A DNA stretch of 52,824 nt from Bacteroidaceae bacterium (GCA_017622495.1 JAGAQY010000018.1:1-52824); one strand, 5' to 3'. Positions 41,743 to 50,147 are shown, counted from the first letter of the stretch. The notes: generated from the letters alone by a model not told the origin. Numbers and translations: made by a program.

Positions 41743-42561
41743 CTATATAGGAGTAGTAAACAAGTCGGAATAGGGAGTTGAAACTTCGAGCAATGATAAA
41801 GGAGTGTATCCACACAACTTATTGAACTCCCGTATGAGGTGTGACTGGTCTGCATAACCGCTTGCGTATGCCAAATCGGCTTGATTGGTTTTACCCTGCT
41901 GATGCTGCATCAGCCATAATGCCTTTTGAAAGCGGACAATACGAGAATACTCTTTGGGATTCATCCCTACATGCAAATAGAACTCGCGTTCGAATTGTTT
42001 CTTGCCCAAACAACAAATTGAAGACAACTCAGTTACAAGGGTATGAGGAGCAACACAAAGTTTCTCTACGGCTGCATTTATCCGCATTACTCTGTATGTC
42101 GTATCGTATGTCGTATTTGATAGTCGTGACAATAACCATTTCTCGATGAGGTTTATACAAATGTCGTTATCCTTACATTCGAATACTTGTGCAGCCAACT
42201 CGTTCAGTTGTTTATCCTCAATGTCATAGCCTGAAACCTCTTGGTTATAAAAAGATGATGCAGGAGCATTCAGGAATGTATTCATCGTATGCGGATAGAA
42301 TACAGCAACAATCATTTCGACATTACCGTCAGCTTGCAGGTGTGAAGAAAAATTAACTTGCCCACTGATTGTCAGTTTATTTTGTGTTGCACCCAATTCC
42401 GGTATAAATAGCGGCGTTCGCTTATGAAAAATGATTTGAGGACATCCAATAGGGAATGTATAGGTATTCAGCAATTGAATACTACTGAATACCCAATAAT
42501 ACCTTACATAAGGTTGTAACAACTCACATGGCTTGTAAAACTTAAATTCCTCTTGAATCAT
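41743..42561 (-). CDS. AraC-family transcriptional regulator
   Basis: The 272-residue protein has an N-terminal sensing domain (YKPCELLQPYVRYYWVFSSI, then FPIGCPQIIFHKRTPLF), of the type found in DUF6597-containing regulators. The C-terminal part carries two HTHs, the second in ADLAYASGYADQSHLIREFN followed by the family's KLCGYTPLSLLE. The gene is followed closely by the CatA-like gene. Its ligand is unknown. Confidence 0.9.
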   Translation of the reverse strand: MIQEEFKFYKPCELLQPYVRYYWVFSSIQLLNTYTFPIGCPQIIFHKRTPLFIPELGATQNKLTISGQVNFSSHLQADGNVEMIVAVFYPHTMNTFLNAPASSFYNQEVSGYDIEDKQLNELAAQVFECKDNDICINLIEKWLLSRLSNTTYDTTYRVMRINAAVEKLCVAPHTLVTELSSICCLGKKQFEREFYLHVGMNPKEYSRIVRFQKALWLMQHQQGKTNQADLAYASGYADQSHLIREFNKLCGYTPLSLLEVSTPYSDLFTTPI

Positions 42562-42701
42562 ATTGCAAAATTACAAAGAAGCCGTAATAATAAAGCATAT
42601 ACAGGCAAATTATTACGACGGGTAGTGTGTTCCCGTCACAGCGGATAGATATCCGCTGCTAACGAGTATCAGGGTCTGAGCCCCGAGAGAATAGTCCAAA
42701 A

Positions 42702-42757
42702 TCCACAGAAGGTTTTCGAAGAATAGGCGCAGACGTACTTCGAAAGCCTTCTGTGGA
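42702..42757. other. Long hairpin with conserved 16-nt loop, copy 1
   Basis: The 20-bp stem TCCACAGAAGGTTTTCGAAG / CTTCGAAAGCCTTCTGTGGA is complete but for one T-G wobble. The loop is AATAGGCGCAGACGTA (42722-42737). The element at 51481-51540 has the same loop, one base changed, with a different outer stem. It lies 34 bp after the chromate transporter stop. Two other small hairpins (42617-42637, 42640-42657) stand beside it. Confidence 0.85.
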
Positions 42758-42791
42758 ATTATAGCCTTAGAAAACTAGAGAACGTTATCTG

Positions 42792-43340
42792 CTAATATAT
42801 CACCAGCCCCACCAAGGCACCTATACCTATTACGGAGAAGGGGCCGAGTTTCTTGAGGTACAGGGCGATGAAGGCGACGATGCAGATGACAAAGCTCTTC
42901 CAGTCGATGAAGTTTTCGGGGGTGGCCAGGCTGAGGGCTGCGGTACCAATAAGGCCCAGCACGGCGGGACGGAGACCACTCATCACGCCACGGAAGATGG
43001 GGTGGTCTTTCCAGTGGGCGTAGACCTTGGCAAGCAACAGCACAATGATGAACGAGGGAAGCACCACAGCAAAGGTAGCGGTGAACGAGCCGAGAACGCT
43101 CATGAACTCTGACGCTCCGGCCTTGGCCAGCACTTCGTAGCCGATGTAGGTGGCCGAGTTGATGCCGATAGGCCCTGGGGTCATCTGCGAGATGGCAACG
43201 ATGTCGGTAAAGGTGGTGTCGTCAATCCAGCCGTGCACCGTGACCACCTGGTTCTGGATGAGCGAAAGCATGGCATAGCCACCACCGATAGTGAACATGC
43301 CGATGAGGAAAAAGGTCAGAAACAACTCTACGTAGATCAT
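42792..43340 (-). CDS. chrA2: Chromate transporter subunit (second half)
   Basis: The start at ATG 43340 (MIYVELFLTFFLIGMFTIGG) gives 182 residues and the usual short N-terminus; an upstream in-frame ATG would add a tail encoded only by the heptamer array. It has GMFTIGGGYAMLSL and MTPGPIGINSATYIGYEV, features of the CHR domain. Bacteroidota often split the ChrA protein into two adjacent genes, as here with the gene just upstream. It probably exports chromate or an unrelated anion. Confidence 0.85.
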   Translation of the reverse strand: MIYVELFLTFFLIGMFTIGGGYAMLSLIQNQVVTVHGWIDDTTFTDIVAISQMTPGPIGINSATYIGYEVLAKAGASEFMSVLGSFTATFAVVLPSFIIVLLLAKVYAHWKDHPIFRGVMSGLRPAVLGLIGTAALSLATPENFIDWKSFVICIVAFIALYLKKLGPFSVIGIGALVGLVIY

Positions 43341-43346
43341 AATATT

Positions 43347-43416
43347 AATTCTGAATTCTGAATTATGAATTATGAGTTGTCCGTTGTCCATTGCCTGTTG
43401 TCTGTCGTCCATTGTA
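43347..43416. repeat. Ten in-register heptamers between and into the chromate transporter genes
   Basis: Units AATTCTG (x2), AATTATG (x2), AGTTGTC, CGTTGTC, CATTGCC, TGTTGTC, TGTCGTC and CATTGTA follow without a gap. They include the stop codon and last codons of the upstream gene (tail NGRQTTGNGQRTTHNS). Confidence 0.9.
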
Positions 43417-43935
43417 CCAACTGATGAAGGCGGCAACGACGATGACACATATCAAGATATATATAGGCGACACACTGAGAAGGCACACGAGCGCCATCGA
43501 CGCTATCCAAACTATCCACGACCACCAACGCATCTTGGTAGCCTTGAGCATGTCGATCATGGGCACACCAATGAGGGCTACCACGACGGGGCGGATGCCC
43601 TTGAAGGCCTTGATGACATAAGGATTATCCTTATAACTGGTAAAGAACATCGCCACCAGCAGGATGATAAGGAAGGGAGGCAAGCAGCTGGCAATGGTAG
43701 CCACCACACTGCCCTTGGTGCCGCGTAGACGGTGACCGGTAAGGATAGAGATGTTGACGGCAAAGAGTCCGGGTGCCGTCTGTGCCAAGGTGATGATGTC
43801 TACAAAATCTTCATCGCCCAGCCATCCGCGCTGCACGAGCTCGCTCTTTATCGCCGCTATCATGGGGATGCCACCGCCAATGGTGAAGGCACCAATCTTT
43901 CCGAATACGAGGAATATCTGCCAAAGGCTTATCAT
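43363..43935 (-). CDS. chrA1: Chromate transporter subunit (first half)
   Basis: The 190-residue protein has the CHR-domain signature FGKIGAFTIGGGIPMIAAIK and ITLAQTAPGLFAVNISILTG, with several membrane helices. The last ~16 residues come from the heptamer array and are probably not needed. It stops 22 bp before its partner starts. A minus-strand promoter (43962-43991) lies upstream, so the pair is one operon. Confidence 0.88.
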   Translation of the reverse strand: MISLWQIFLVFGKIGAFTIGGGIPMIAAIKSELVQRGWLGDEDFVDIITLAQTAPGLFAVNISILTGHRLRGTKGSVVATIASCLPPFLIILLVAMFFTSYKDNPYVIKAFKGIRPVVVALIGVPMIDMLKATKMRWWSWIVWIASMALVCLLSVSPIYILICVIVVAAFISWYNGRQTTGNGQRTTHNS

Positions 43936-43961
43936 AAATATCCTATTGTCTTTTGCGAGTG

Positions 43962-43991
43962 CAAAGGTACAACAAGCCGAGCGGAGAACAA
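43962..43991 (-). promoter_or_regulatory. Promoter of the chromate transporter operon
   Basis: On the minus strand, TTG (43991-43989) and TACCTTTG (43969-43962) are 19 bp apart. AAAGGTACAACAAGCC around it recurs at 44053-44068. Confidence 0.65.
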
Positions 43992-44096
43992 AGCAAACTT
44001 GTTTGTTTTTTATTCCGAGGCGCAGTGTCCCTTCTGCTTGTAGCTACAAGCTAAAGGTACAACAAGCCCGGAAAATAAAAAAATAAACAATTTATT

Positions 44097-44126
44097 TTGT
44101 TGTCCTATCTGCATATTGTATCTTTG
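44097..44126 (+). promoter_or_regulatory. Promoter of the hisB block
   Basis: TTG at 44097-44099 and TATCTTTG at 44119-44126 are 19 bp apart. The element at 44131-44319 lies between this promoter and hisB. Confidence 0.65.
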
Positions 44127-44130
44127 CGGA

Positions 44131-44319
44131 TTAGAAACTGTTTGGATTTTAACGTTAATATGTATTTGAAGAACTTTTCGGATTATCTGAGACCATTTCG
44201 GGCATCTTTACCCTCTCAATTCTTGCAAATAGACCACTATTTGCTTCGCCCCGAGAGGATAAATCTATCCCCAAATGCCTCTCAGCTAAACTCGAAATAA
44301 AATCCAAACAGCTTCTTAA
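44131..44319. mobile_element. MITE-like insertion between promoter and hisB
   Basis: GAAACTGTTTGGATTTTA (44134-44151) is inverted at 44298-44315 with one mismatch in 18. TTA stands outside both ends, a possible 3-bp target duplication. The length (189 bp) and lack of a transposase fit a miniature element. A 47-codon frame inside it (44160-44303) looks accidental. Confidence 0.7.
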
Positions 44320-44333
44320 AGTAAAAAGATTGT

Positions 44334-45458
44334 ATGAACCGACTACTCGTCATTGACCGCGACGGCACTATTCTCGTGGAGCCGCCCGTGGACTATCAGA
44401 TAGATAGTATAGCAAAAACGGACTTTGTGCCCGGTGCCATCAGTGGCATGAAAGCCATCAGCAACCTTGGCTACCAACTCGTCATGGCCAGTAACCAAGA
44501 CGGACTCGGCACTGCCAGTTTCCCCATGGAGGACTTCCTGCCCCCACAAGAGATGATGCTCAAGGTGCTCGCCTCAGAGGGTGTACAGTTTGACGACATC
44601 CTCATCGACCCTACGATGCCCGAGGAGAATGCTCCTACGCGCAAACCGGGCATAGGCATGTTTGGCAAATACCTCACAGGCGATTACAACCTTGCAGAGA
44701 GCTACGTGATTGGCGACCGCCTCACCGATGTGATGCTGGCCAAGAACCTTGGTGCTCGCGCCATCTTGCTGCAGTCGCCCGAGAAGGCCGCCGACGCACT
44801 CGCCGAGCAAGGCCTTACTGAGACATGTGCCCTGTGCACCACCTCGTGGAATGAGATTGCCGAGTATCTGCGCCGTACGCGCCGCGTAGCCTCAACGGAG
44901 CGCAACACCCGCGAGACGAAGATTGCCGTGACCGTAGACCTCGACGGACACCTGCCCACGAGCATCGATACGGGACTGAAGTTCTTTGACCACATGCTCG
45001 ACCAGATAGCCCACCATGGCAGCATCTCGTTGCAGATACAATGTCAAGGTGACCTCGAGGTAGACGAGCACCACACGATGGAGGATGTAGCCATCGCCCT
45101 CGGCAACACCCTGCGCGAGGCATTGGGCGACAAGCGCGGCATAGAGCGTTACGGCTTTGCCCTCCCCATGGACGAGTGCAAGGCGCTCGTACTGCTCGAC
45201 CTTGGCGGACGTATCGACTTTGACTGGGATGTTACCTTCACCCGCGAGTATGTGGGCGACACACCTACCGAGATGTTCCGCCACTTCTTCTATTCGCTCT
45301 GCGCAGCCATGCAGTGCAACCTCCACATCAGTGCTCGCGGCGACAACAACCATCACCTCATCGAGGGTGTGTTCAAGGCCTTTGCCCGCAGCCTGCGTGC
45401 CGCCTTACACCGCCAACCATTCAACTACGATTTACCCAGTAGCAAGGGAGTATTATGA
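44334..45458 (+). CDS. hisB: HisB: histidinol-phosphatase / imidazoleglycerol-phosphate dehydratase
   Basis: The 374-residue protein is bifunctional. Residues ~1-165 are a HAD phosphatase (LVIDRDGTILVEPP; YVIGDRLTDVMLAKNLGARA). Residues ~180-374 are the dehydratase, with the metal-binding DGHLPTSIDTGLKFFDHMLD, DEHHTMEDVAIALG and GDNNHHLIEGVFKAFARSLR. It does steps six and eight of the pathway. Its stop overlaps the hisH start (ATGA). It heads the second his block, after a MITE-like insertion. Confidence 0.95.
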   Translation: MNRLLVIDRDGTILVEPPVDYQIDSIAKTDFVPGAISGMKAISNLGYQLVMASNQDGLGTASFPMEDFLPPQEMMLKVLASEGVQFDDILIDPTMPEENAPTRKPGIGMFGKYLTGDYNLAESYVIGDRLTDVMLAKNLGARAILLQSPEKAADALAEQGLTETCALCTTSWNEIAEYLRRTRRVASTERNTRETKIAVTVDLDGHLPTSIDTGLKFFDHMLDQIAHHGSISLQIQCQGDLEVDEHHTMEDVAIALGNTLREALGDKRGIERYGFALPMDECKALVLLDLGGRIDFDWDVTFTREYVGDTPTEMFRHFFYSLCAAMQCNLHISARGDNNHHLIEGVFKAFARSLRAALHRQPFNYDLPSSKGVL

Positions 45459-46135
45459 TAGCTATAGTAAATTACGACACAGGAAACATACGTTCGGTAA
45501 CCAACGCCTTGGCTCGCGTAGGCTGCACCGACTGGGTGTATACCGATGACAAGCGCCTACTCACCACTGCCGACAAGGTGATACTGCCAGGTGTGGGCGA
45601 AGCCTCCACTGCCATGGCCAAGCTCGCCGAGCGCGGCCTCGACAGCCTCATCCCCACCCTAACGCAACCCGTACTGGGCATCTGCGTGGGCACCCAACTG
45701 ATGTGCCAAAGCAGCGAGGAAGGCGATGTGGACTGTATGGGCATCTTCCGCACGAGAGTGAAGAAGTTTATCTGTCAACAGACAACAGACAACGGTCAAC
45801 AGTCGCCATCCGGATGTACACACTGCACGGAGCCTGCCAATAAGCCGTTGACCGTAGACCGTAGACCGTTGACTATTGAGAAAGTTCCCCACATGGGCTG
45901 GAACCAGATTACCGACCTGCGCACACCACTCTTCAATCATATTGACGAAGGAGCCTATATCTACTACGTACACTCCTACTATCCCGAGCTGTGCGACGAC
46001 ACTATCGCCACCTCCCACTACATCAACGCGTTTAGTGGTGCTCTCGGCCGCGACAACTTCTTCGGCACCCAGTTTCACCCCGAAAAGAGCGGAGCCATAG
46101 GAGCACAAATCCTTAAAAACTTCCTGGAGCTATGA
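45455..46135 (+). CDS. hisH: HisH: glutamine amidotransferase subunit of IGP synthase, with repeat-coded insert
   Basis: At 226 residues it is ~30 longer than usual for HisH (about 195-200). The catalytic Cys is in LGICVGTQLM (C77), and His and Glu are in GTQFHPEKSG. Residues ~107-142 (CQQTTDNGQQSP ... VDRRPLTIE), between KKF and KVPHMGWN, are encoded by heptamer arrays 45774-45872 and have no place in the family fold. The insert lies in a surface loop before the conserved HMGWN. It supplies ammonia to HisF. It overlaps hisB and hisA by 4 bp each. Confidence 0.93.
   Translation: MIAIVNYDTGNIRSVTNALARVGCTDWVYTDDKRLLTTADKVILPGVGEASTAMAKLAERGLDSLIPTLTQPVLGICVGTQLMCQSSEEGDVDCMGIFRTRVKKFICQQTTDNGQQSPSGCTHCTEPANKPLTVDRRPLTIEKVPHMGWNQITDLRTPLFNHIDEGAYIYYVHSYYPELCDDTIATSHYINAFSGALGRDNFFGTQFHPEKSGAIGAQILKNFLEL
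45774..45872. repeat. Inverted heptamer arrays inside hisH
   Basis: The left array GTCAACA, GACAACA, GACAACG, GTCAACA (45774-45801) and the right array CCGTTGA, CCGTAGA, CCGTAGA, CCGTTGA (45845-45872) are roughly inverted around a 43-bp middle. All of it is translated. Confidence 0.88.
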
Positions 46136-46902
46136 ACAAAATGGTAGACTCGAACGATAAGCAGTCAATTGTCAATTGTCAATTGTCAATTAATATAATC
46201 CCTGCCATTGATCTCATCGACGGCAAGTGCGTGCGCCTCACCAAGGGCGACTACAGCCAGAAGAAGCAGTACGATGCCTCACCGCTCGACATGGCACTGC
46301 GCTATCAGGACATAGGCATACGCCGTCTGCACCTCGTAGACCTCGATGGTGCCAAGAGCAGCAGTCCACGCAACCTGCACGTGTTGGAAGAGATTGCCAC
46401 GCGCACCTCACTCGATATCGAATGGGGCGGTGGCATCAAGAGCGACGAAGCCTTGCGCGATGCTTTTAACGCCGGCGCACACCACCTCATCATAGGTAGC
46501 GTGGCAGTGAGCCGACCCGAGCTGTTTGCCCGCTGGCTCGAGCAGTATGGTGGCGACCGCCTCATCCTCGGTGCCGACGTCAATGATGGCCGTGTAGCCA
46601 TCAACGGATGGATGGACCAGTCGGAGCAGACCATCGAGTCGCTCATCGACCGCTTTACCCCCCATGGACTGCGCGAGGTCATCTGCACCGATATAGCCAA
46701 GGACGGTATGCTGCAGGGGCCATCCTTCGACCTCTATGCCCGCCTGCAGGCGGCATACCCCGAGCTGGACATTATCGTGAGTGGCGGCATCAGTGCCATG
46801 GACGACATATACCGCCTCAATGAGATGCACCTGCGCCACGTCATCGTGGGCAAGGCCATCTATGAGGGACGGATTAGTTTAGAGGAGATAAGAAGATGTT
46901 AG
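46132..46902 (+). CDS. hisA: HisA: ProFAR isomerase with repeat-coded N-terminus
   Basis: The 256-residue TIM barrel has [20 protein letters not shown], with the first catalytic Asp, then [10 protein letters not shown] and the second catalytic region [13 protein letters not shown]. The family normally starts a few residues before IIPAID. Here the only starts are further up (ATG 46132 or 46141), so residues ~11-20 ([10 protein letters not shown]) are read from four heptamers GTCAATT. It overlaps hisH by 4 bp and hisF by 7 bp. Confidence 0.93.
   Translation: MNKMVDSNDKQSIVNCQLSINIIPAIDLIDGKCVRLTKGDYSQKKQYDASPLDMALRYQDIGIRRLHLVDLDGAKSSSPRNLHVLEEIATRTSLDIEWGGGIKSDEALRDAFNAGAHHLIIGSVAVSRPELFARWLEQYGGDRLILGADVNDGRVAINGWMDQSEQTIESLIDRFTPHGLREVICTDIAKDGMLQGPSFDLYARLQAAYPELDIIVSGGISAMDDIYRLNEMHLRHVIVGKAIYEGRISLEEIRRC
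46164..46191 (+). repeat. Four perfect heptamers GTCAATT in the 5' end of hisA
   Basis: They are contiguous and identical, followed at once by the conserved IIPAID codons. As 7 is not a multiple of 3, the array is read through three frames in turn (SIVNCQL) without a stop. Confidence 0.92.
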
Positions 46903-47651
46903 CCAAACGTATCATACCCTGCCTGGATGTCAAGGACGGACGCACCGTCAAGGGCATCAATTTTGAAGGCCTGCGCGACGTAGGCGATGCCGTAGCCCTC
47001 GGAAGCCAGTATGCTCGTGAAGGAGCCGACGAGCTCGTCTACCTCGACATCAGTGCCACACGCGAAGGACGCAGTACCTTCACACATCTCGTGACCCGCA
47101 TAGCCGAGGAGATAGATATCCCCTTCACCGTAGGAGGAGGCATCAGCACACTCGACGATGCCGCCCGACTGCTCGATGCCGGTGCCGACAAGGTGAGCAT
47201 CAACAGTGCCGCCATACGCAACCCGAACCTCATCGACGAGATTGCCTCAAAGTATGGTTCACAGTTTGTTGTCATCGCCATTGATGCCAAGCTCATCGAC
47301 GGACGTTGGCTGGCCACCACGCACGGAGGCAGCCGCCCCACCGACAAGGAACTCTTTGCCTGGGCACACGAGGCACAGGAACGCGGAGCGGGCGAACTGC
47401 TTTTCACCTCAATGAACCACGACGGCACTCGTCAGGGATACCCTTGCGATACCTTTGCTCGCCTGGCCGAACACCTGCGCATACCCATCATCGCCTCAGG
47501 CGGAGCCGGCAGCATTGACGACATTGCCGATGTGCTCACCCACGGACGTGCCGATGCCGCACTCGCTGCCAGCATCTTCCACTACGGCGAGATACCCATA
47601 CCCGTGCTCAAACAGGCACTCAGCGAAAGAGGCATAGCGGTGCGGAGATAA
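46896..47651 (+). CDS. hisF: HisF: cyclase subunit of IGP synthase
   Basis: The 251-residue protein begins [20 protein letters not shown], with the catalytic Asp11, and has [38 protein letters not shown] (second catalytic Asp) and [17 protein letters not shown]. It forms the IGP synthase complex with HisH. It overlaps the end of hisA. The gap to hisIE (86 bp) holds a 10-mer repeat array. Confidence 0.95.
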   Translation: MLAKRIIPCLDVKDGRTVKGINFEGLRDVGDAVALGSQYAREGADELVYLDISATREGRSTFTHLVTRIAEEIDIPFTVGGGISTLDDAARLLDAGADKVSINSAAIRNPNLIDEIASKYGSQFVVIAIDAKLIDGRWLATTHGGSRPTDKELFAWAHEAQERGAGELLFTSMNHDGTRQGYPCDTFARLAEHLRIPIIASGGAGSIDDIADVLTHGRADAALAASIFHYGEIPIPVLKQALSERGIAVRR

Positions 47652-47680
47652 AGAAGAGAATCATTGTATTTTAGGATTTT

Positions 47681-47715
47681 CTAGAACTCCCTAGGATTTC
47701 CTAGGAACCCCTAGA
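47681..47715. repeat. CTAGG-type 10-mer array between hisF and hisIE
   Basis: Units CTAGAACTCC, CTAGGATTTC, CTAGGAACCC and CTAGA follow without a gap. They belong to the same family as the array at 11758-11792 between susC and susD. Confidence 0.75.
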
Positions 47716-47737
47716 AAGTATAATAAAAAGATATAAT

Positions 47738-48337
47738 ATGACCTACCAAGATTTCAACCTAAGCAAGACAGCCGACGGGCTTCTCCCCGTCATCATCCAG
47801 GATGCCGACAGCCTCAAGGTGCTGATGCTCGGCTACATGAACCAGGAAGCCTTCGAGAAGACACTGACCGAAGGCCGCGTCACCTTCTATAGCCGCACAC
47901 GCCAGACCCTCTGGACCAAAGGCGAGACGAGCGGCAACTTCCTCCACGTAGTAGAAATGTTTGCCGATTGTGATGGTGACACCCTACTCATCAAAGCCCG
48001 CCCCGACGGTCCCACATGCCACCGTGGCACCACAGCATGCTTCGACACACGCGACAACGAAGGATTCCTCGGCACCCTCGAGGCCTGCATCAAGGACCGC
48101 CACGCCCAGATGCCCGAGGGCTCATACACCACCTACCTCTTCAATAAGGGCGTGAACAAGATAGCCCAGAAGGTAGGCGAAGAGGCCGTAGAGACCGTCA
48201 TCGAGGCCATCGATGGTAACCGCGAGCGCTACCTTTACGAAGCCGGCGACCTGCTTTACCACCTCCTCGTACTCACCGAGCAGATGGGCTGCTCACTCTC
48301 TGACCTCGAAGATGAACTGGCCAAGCGTCATAAGTAA
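47738..48337 (+). CDS. hisIE: HisIE: phosphoribosyl-AMP cyclohydrolase / phosphoribosyl-ATP pyrophosphatase
   Basis: The 199-residue protein is bifunctional. HisI (~1-110) has MLGYMNQEAFEKTLTEGRVT, SRTRQTLWTKGETSGNFLHV, and the zinc ligands in DCDGDTLLIKARPDGPTCHRG. HisE (~112-199) has GSYTTYLFNKGVNKIAQKVG, EEAVETVIEAIDG and GDLLYHLLVLTEQ. It does steps two and three of the pathway. It is last in the block and is followed by a terminator. Confidence 0.95.
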   Translation: MTYQDFNLSKTADGLLPVIIQDADSLKVLMLGYMNQEAFEKTLTEGRVTFYSRTRQTLWTKGETSGNFLHVVEMFADCDGDTLLIKARPDGPTCHRGTTACFDTRDNEGFLGTLEACIKDRHAQMPEGSYTTYLFNKGVNKIAQKVGEEAVETVIEAIDGNRERYLYEAGDLLYHLLVLTEQMGCSLSDLEDELAKRHK

Positions 48338-48362
48338 CGCACGAACGACATCATCATATAAT

Positions 48363-48400
48363 AATAGGCAGGACTCAGGTCCTGCCTATTATTTGTTTCA
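48363..48400. terminator. Terminator between hisIE and the GH51 gene
   Basis: The perfect 12-bp stem AATAGGCAGGAC/GTCCTGCCTATT has loop TCAG, and T-rich sequence follows. It lies between convergent genes and may serve both. Confidence 0.85.
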
Positions 48401-48416
48401 GCTATACCGTATAGGC

Positions 48417-49988
48417 TTACTTCACTGCCAGAGTCACAATACTCATAGCGGGGAGAGTAACCTTAATACCATCCTTGGCCACCTTAGCACCCTTAAACTC
48501 GGTGGTCTTCACCACATCGGGATGCTCGAATGAGTTGTGGTCGCCCACATTCTTCGAGGTAAGGATCTCACCTGTCACCTTCTTTCCCTTCACATCAGGA
48601 AGGCTGATGACAACCTCTTGCTTCTGCTTGAGATCCACATTGGCCAAAGAAATATGGATAACGCCTTCGCTGTTCTTAGAAGCTGTAGCACTGAGCATGG
48701 GAAGTGTACGGGTAGGCTCCTCATCGCTGCGACCAGGTTGGTAACGCTCGTTCTTCACCTGCATCTCATCGCATGTGATATCCATAGGAATGAAGGTAGC
48801 GTCCTGATGAGGCTTGTACATCTTGAATACATAGTAGGTGGGAGTAAGCACCATCTTGTCGCCCTTGGTGAGGATCATCGACTGCAGCACATTGGCTATC
48901 TGCGCAATGTTACACATCTGGATACGGTCGGTGTACTTATGGAACACGTTGAACGAGAGCGCTGCCACAAAAGCATCGCGCATGGTGTTCTGTTGGAAGA
49001 GGTGACCACGTACGGTACCGGGCTCCTCATCCCACCAGGTGCCCCACTCGTCGACCATGAGTCCTACGCGCTTGCGGCTGTCGTAGCGATCCATAATCTC
49101 CATATGTTTCTTCAGCACAGGCTCTATGCCGAGGCACTTGCCGAGACACCAGTAGTAGTCATCATCGGTGAAGTTGAGCGCCGAGCCCTTGCTACCACTC
49201 CATGTGAGCACGGTGTAGTAGTGGAGCGAGAGACCACGCATGTGACCGGCTGCATTGCGCATAAGCACCTCTGTCCAATTGTAGTCATAGTCGCTGGCAC
49301 CGCTGGCAATCTTGAACAGGCGGTTGCCATTGTACTCGCGGCAGTAGGTCTGATAGCGGCGATAAAGGTCGGCATAGTACTCAGGACGCATGTTGCCACC
49401 GCATCCCCAACTCTCGTTGCCCACGCCGATGTACTTCACCTTCCAGGGCTCTTCACGGCCGTTTTCCTTGCGCAGCTTGGCCATAGGGCCATCCTTAGCA
49501 GTCATATACTCTACCCACTTGGCAGTCTCCTCTACCGAGCCACTACCCACGTTCATGGACACATATGGTTCGCAGCCAAGGAGTTCACAGAGGTTGAGAA
49601 ACTCGTGTGTACCGAAGCTGTTGTCCTCAACTGTTCCGCCCCAGTTGTTGTTGACCATGCGGGGACGGTTTTCACGCGGGCCGATACCATCCATCCAGTG
49701 ATACTCGTCGGCAAAGCAGCCGCCTGGCCAGCGAAGGTTGGGGATGCTGAGCTCCTTGAGAGCACCCAGCACATCGTTGCGATAGCCATTGGTATTGGGG
49801 ATAGAGGAATCCTCACCTACCCAAAGTCCACCATAGATGCAGGTACCGAGATGTTCGGCAAACTGGCCGTAGATATGACGGCTAATCACATTCTTACCCT
49901 CCTCCGGATGGAGTGTCAGGGATGCTTCGCGCTGCGCTACTGCAGGCATGGCACAAAGGAGTGCCAGGGAGCACAATAACTTTTTCAT
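48417..49988 (-). CDS. Alpha-L-arabinofuranosidase, GH51
   Basis: The 523-residue secreted protein has a signal peptide (~1-18). GH51 features are IYGQFAEHLGTCIYGGLWVG near the N-terminus, LRWPGGCFADEYHWMDGIGP, the acid/base Glu in YIGVGNESWGCGGN, and the nucleophile Glu in VGLMVDEWGTWWDEEPGT. A C-terminal beta-sandwich follows. It removes arabinose from arabinan or arabinoxylan. It is divergent from the GH43 gene across a 159-bp gap. Confidence 0.92.
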   Translation of the reverse strand: MKKLLCSLALLCAMPAVAQREASLTLHPEEGKNVISRHIYGQFAEHLGTCIYGGLWVGEDSSIPNTNGYRNDVLGALKELSIPNLRWPGGCFADEYHWMDGIGPRENRPRMVNNNWGGTVEDNSFGTHEFLNLCELLGCEPYVSMNVGSGSVEETAKWVEYMTAKDGPMAKLRKENGREEPWKVKYIGVGNESWGCGGNMRPEYYADLYRRYQTYCREYNGNRLFKIASGASDYDYNWTEVLMRNAAGHMRGLSLHYYTVLTWSGSKGSALNFTDDDYYWCLGKCLGIEPVLKKHMEIMDRYDSRKRVGLMVDEWGTWWDEEPGTVRGHLFQQNTMRDAFVAALSFNVFHKYTDRIQMCNIAQIANVLQSMILTKGDKMVLTPTYYVFKMYKPHQDATFIPMDITCDEMQVKNERYQPGRSDEEPTRTLPMLSATASKNSEGVIHISLANVDLKQKQEVVISLPDVKGKKVTGEILTSKNVGDHNSFEHPDVVKTTEFKGAKVAKDGIKVTLPAMSIVTLAVK

Positions 49989-50064
49989 GTTCTTGAGATT
50001 AATGTTGTTGAATAATGATATGTATGTTTTTATTTTCTTTTAGCCTATCGTTTGAAACTATTGG

Positions 50065-50122
50065 CGAAGATAAACATTTATTGTTAAATATGCTATTTTT
50101 GTCTTTCTTTTTCGTATCTTCG
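50065..50122. promoter_or_regulatory. Two facing TATCTTCG boxes between GH51 and GH43
   Basis: TATCTTCG lies on the minus strand at 50072-50065 and on the plus strand at 50115-50122. Each is one base from the TAnnTTTG -7 box and is correctly oriented for its gene. Clear -33 elements are not seen. Confidence 0.4.
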
Positions 50123-50147
50123 CAGCAATATAATATATTTTAAAACA

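Noticed and set aside
43341..43448. A longer N-terminus for the second chromate transporter gene (ATG 43448)
   Set aside because: The extra residues are encoded by the heptamer array and overlap the upstream gene; ATG 43340 gives the normal start.
44160..44303. A 47-codon frame as a leader peptide for the hisB block
   Set aside because: It has a single His codon and lies wholly inside the MITE-like element; no terminator/antiterminator pair was found.
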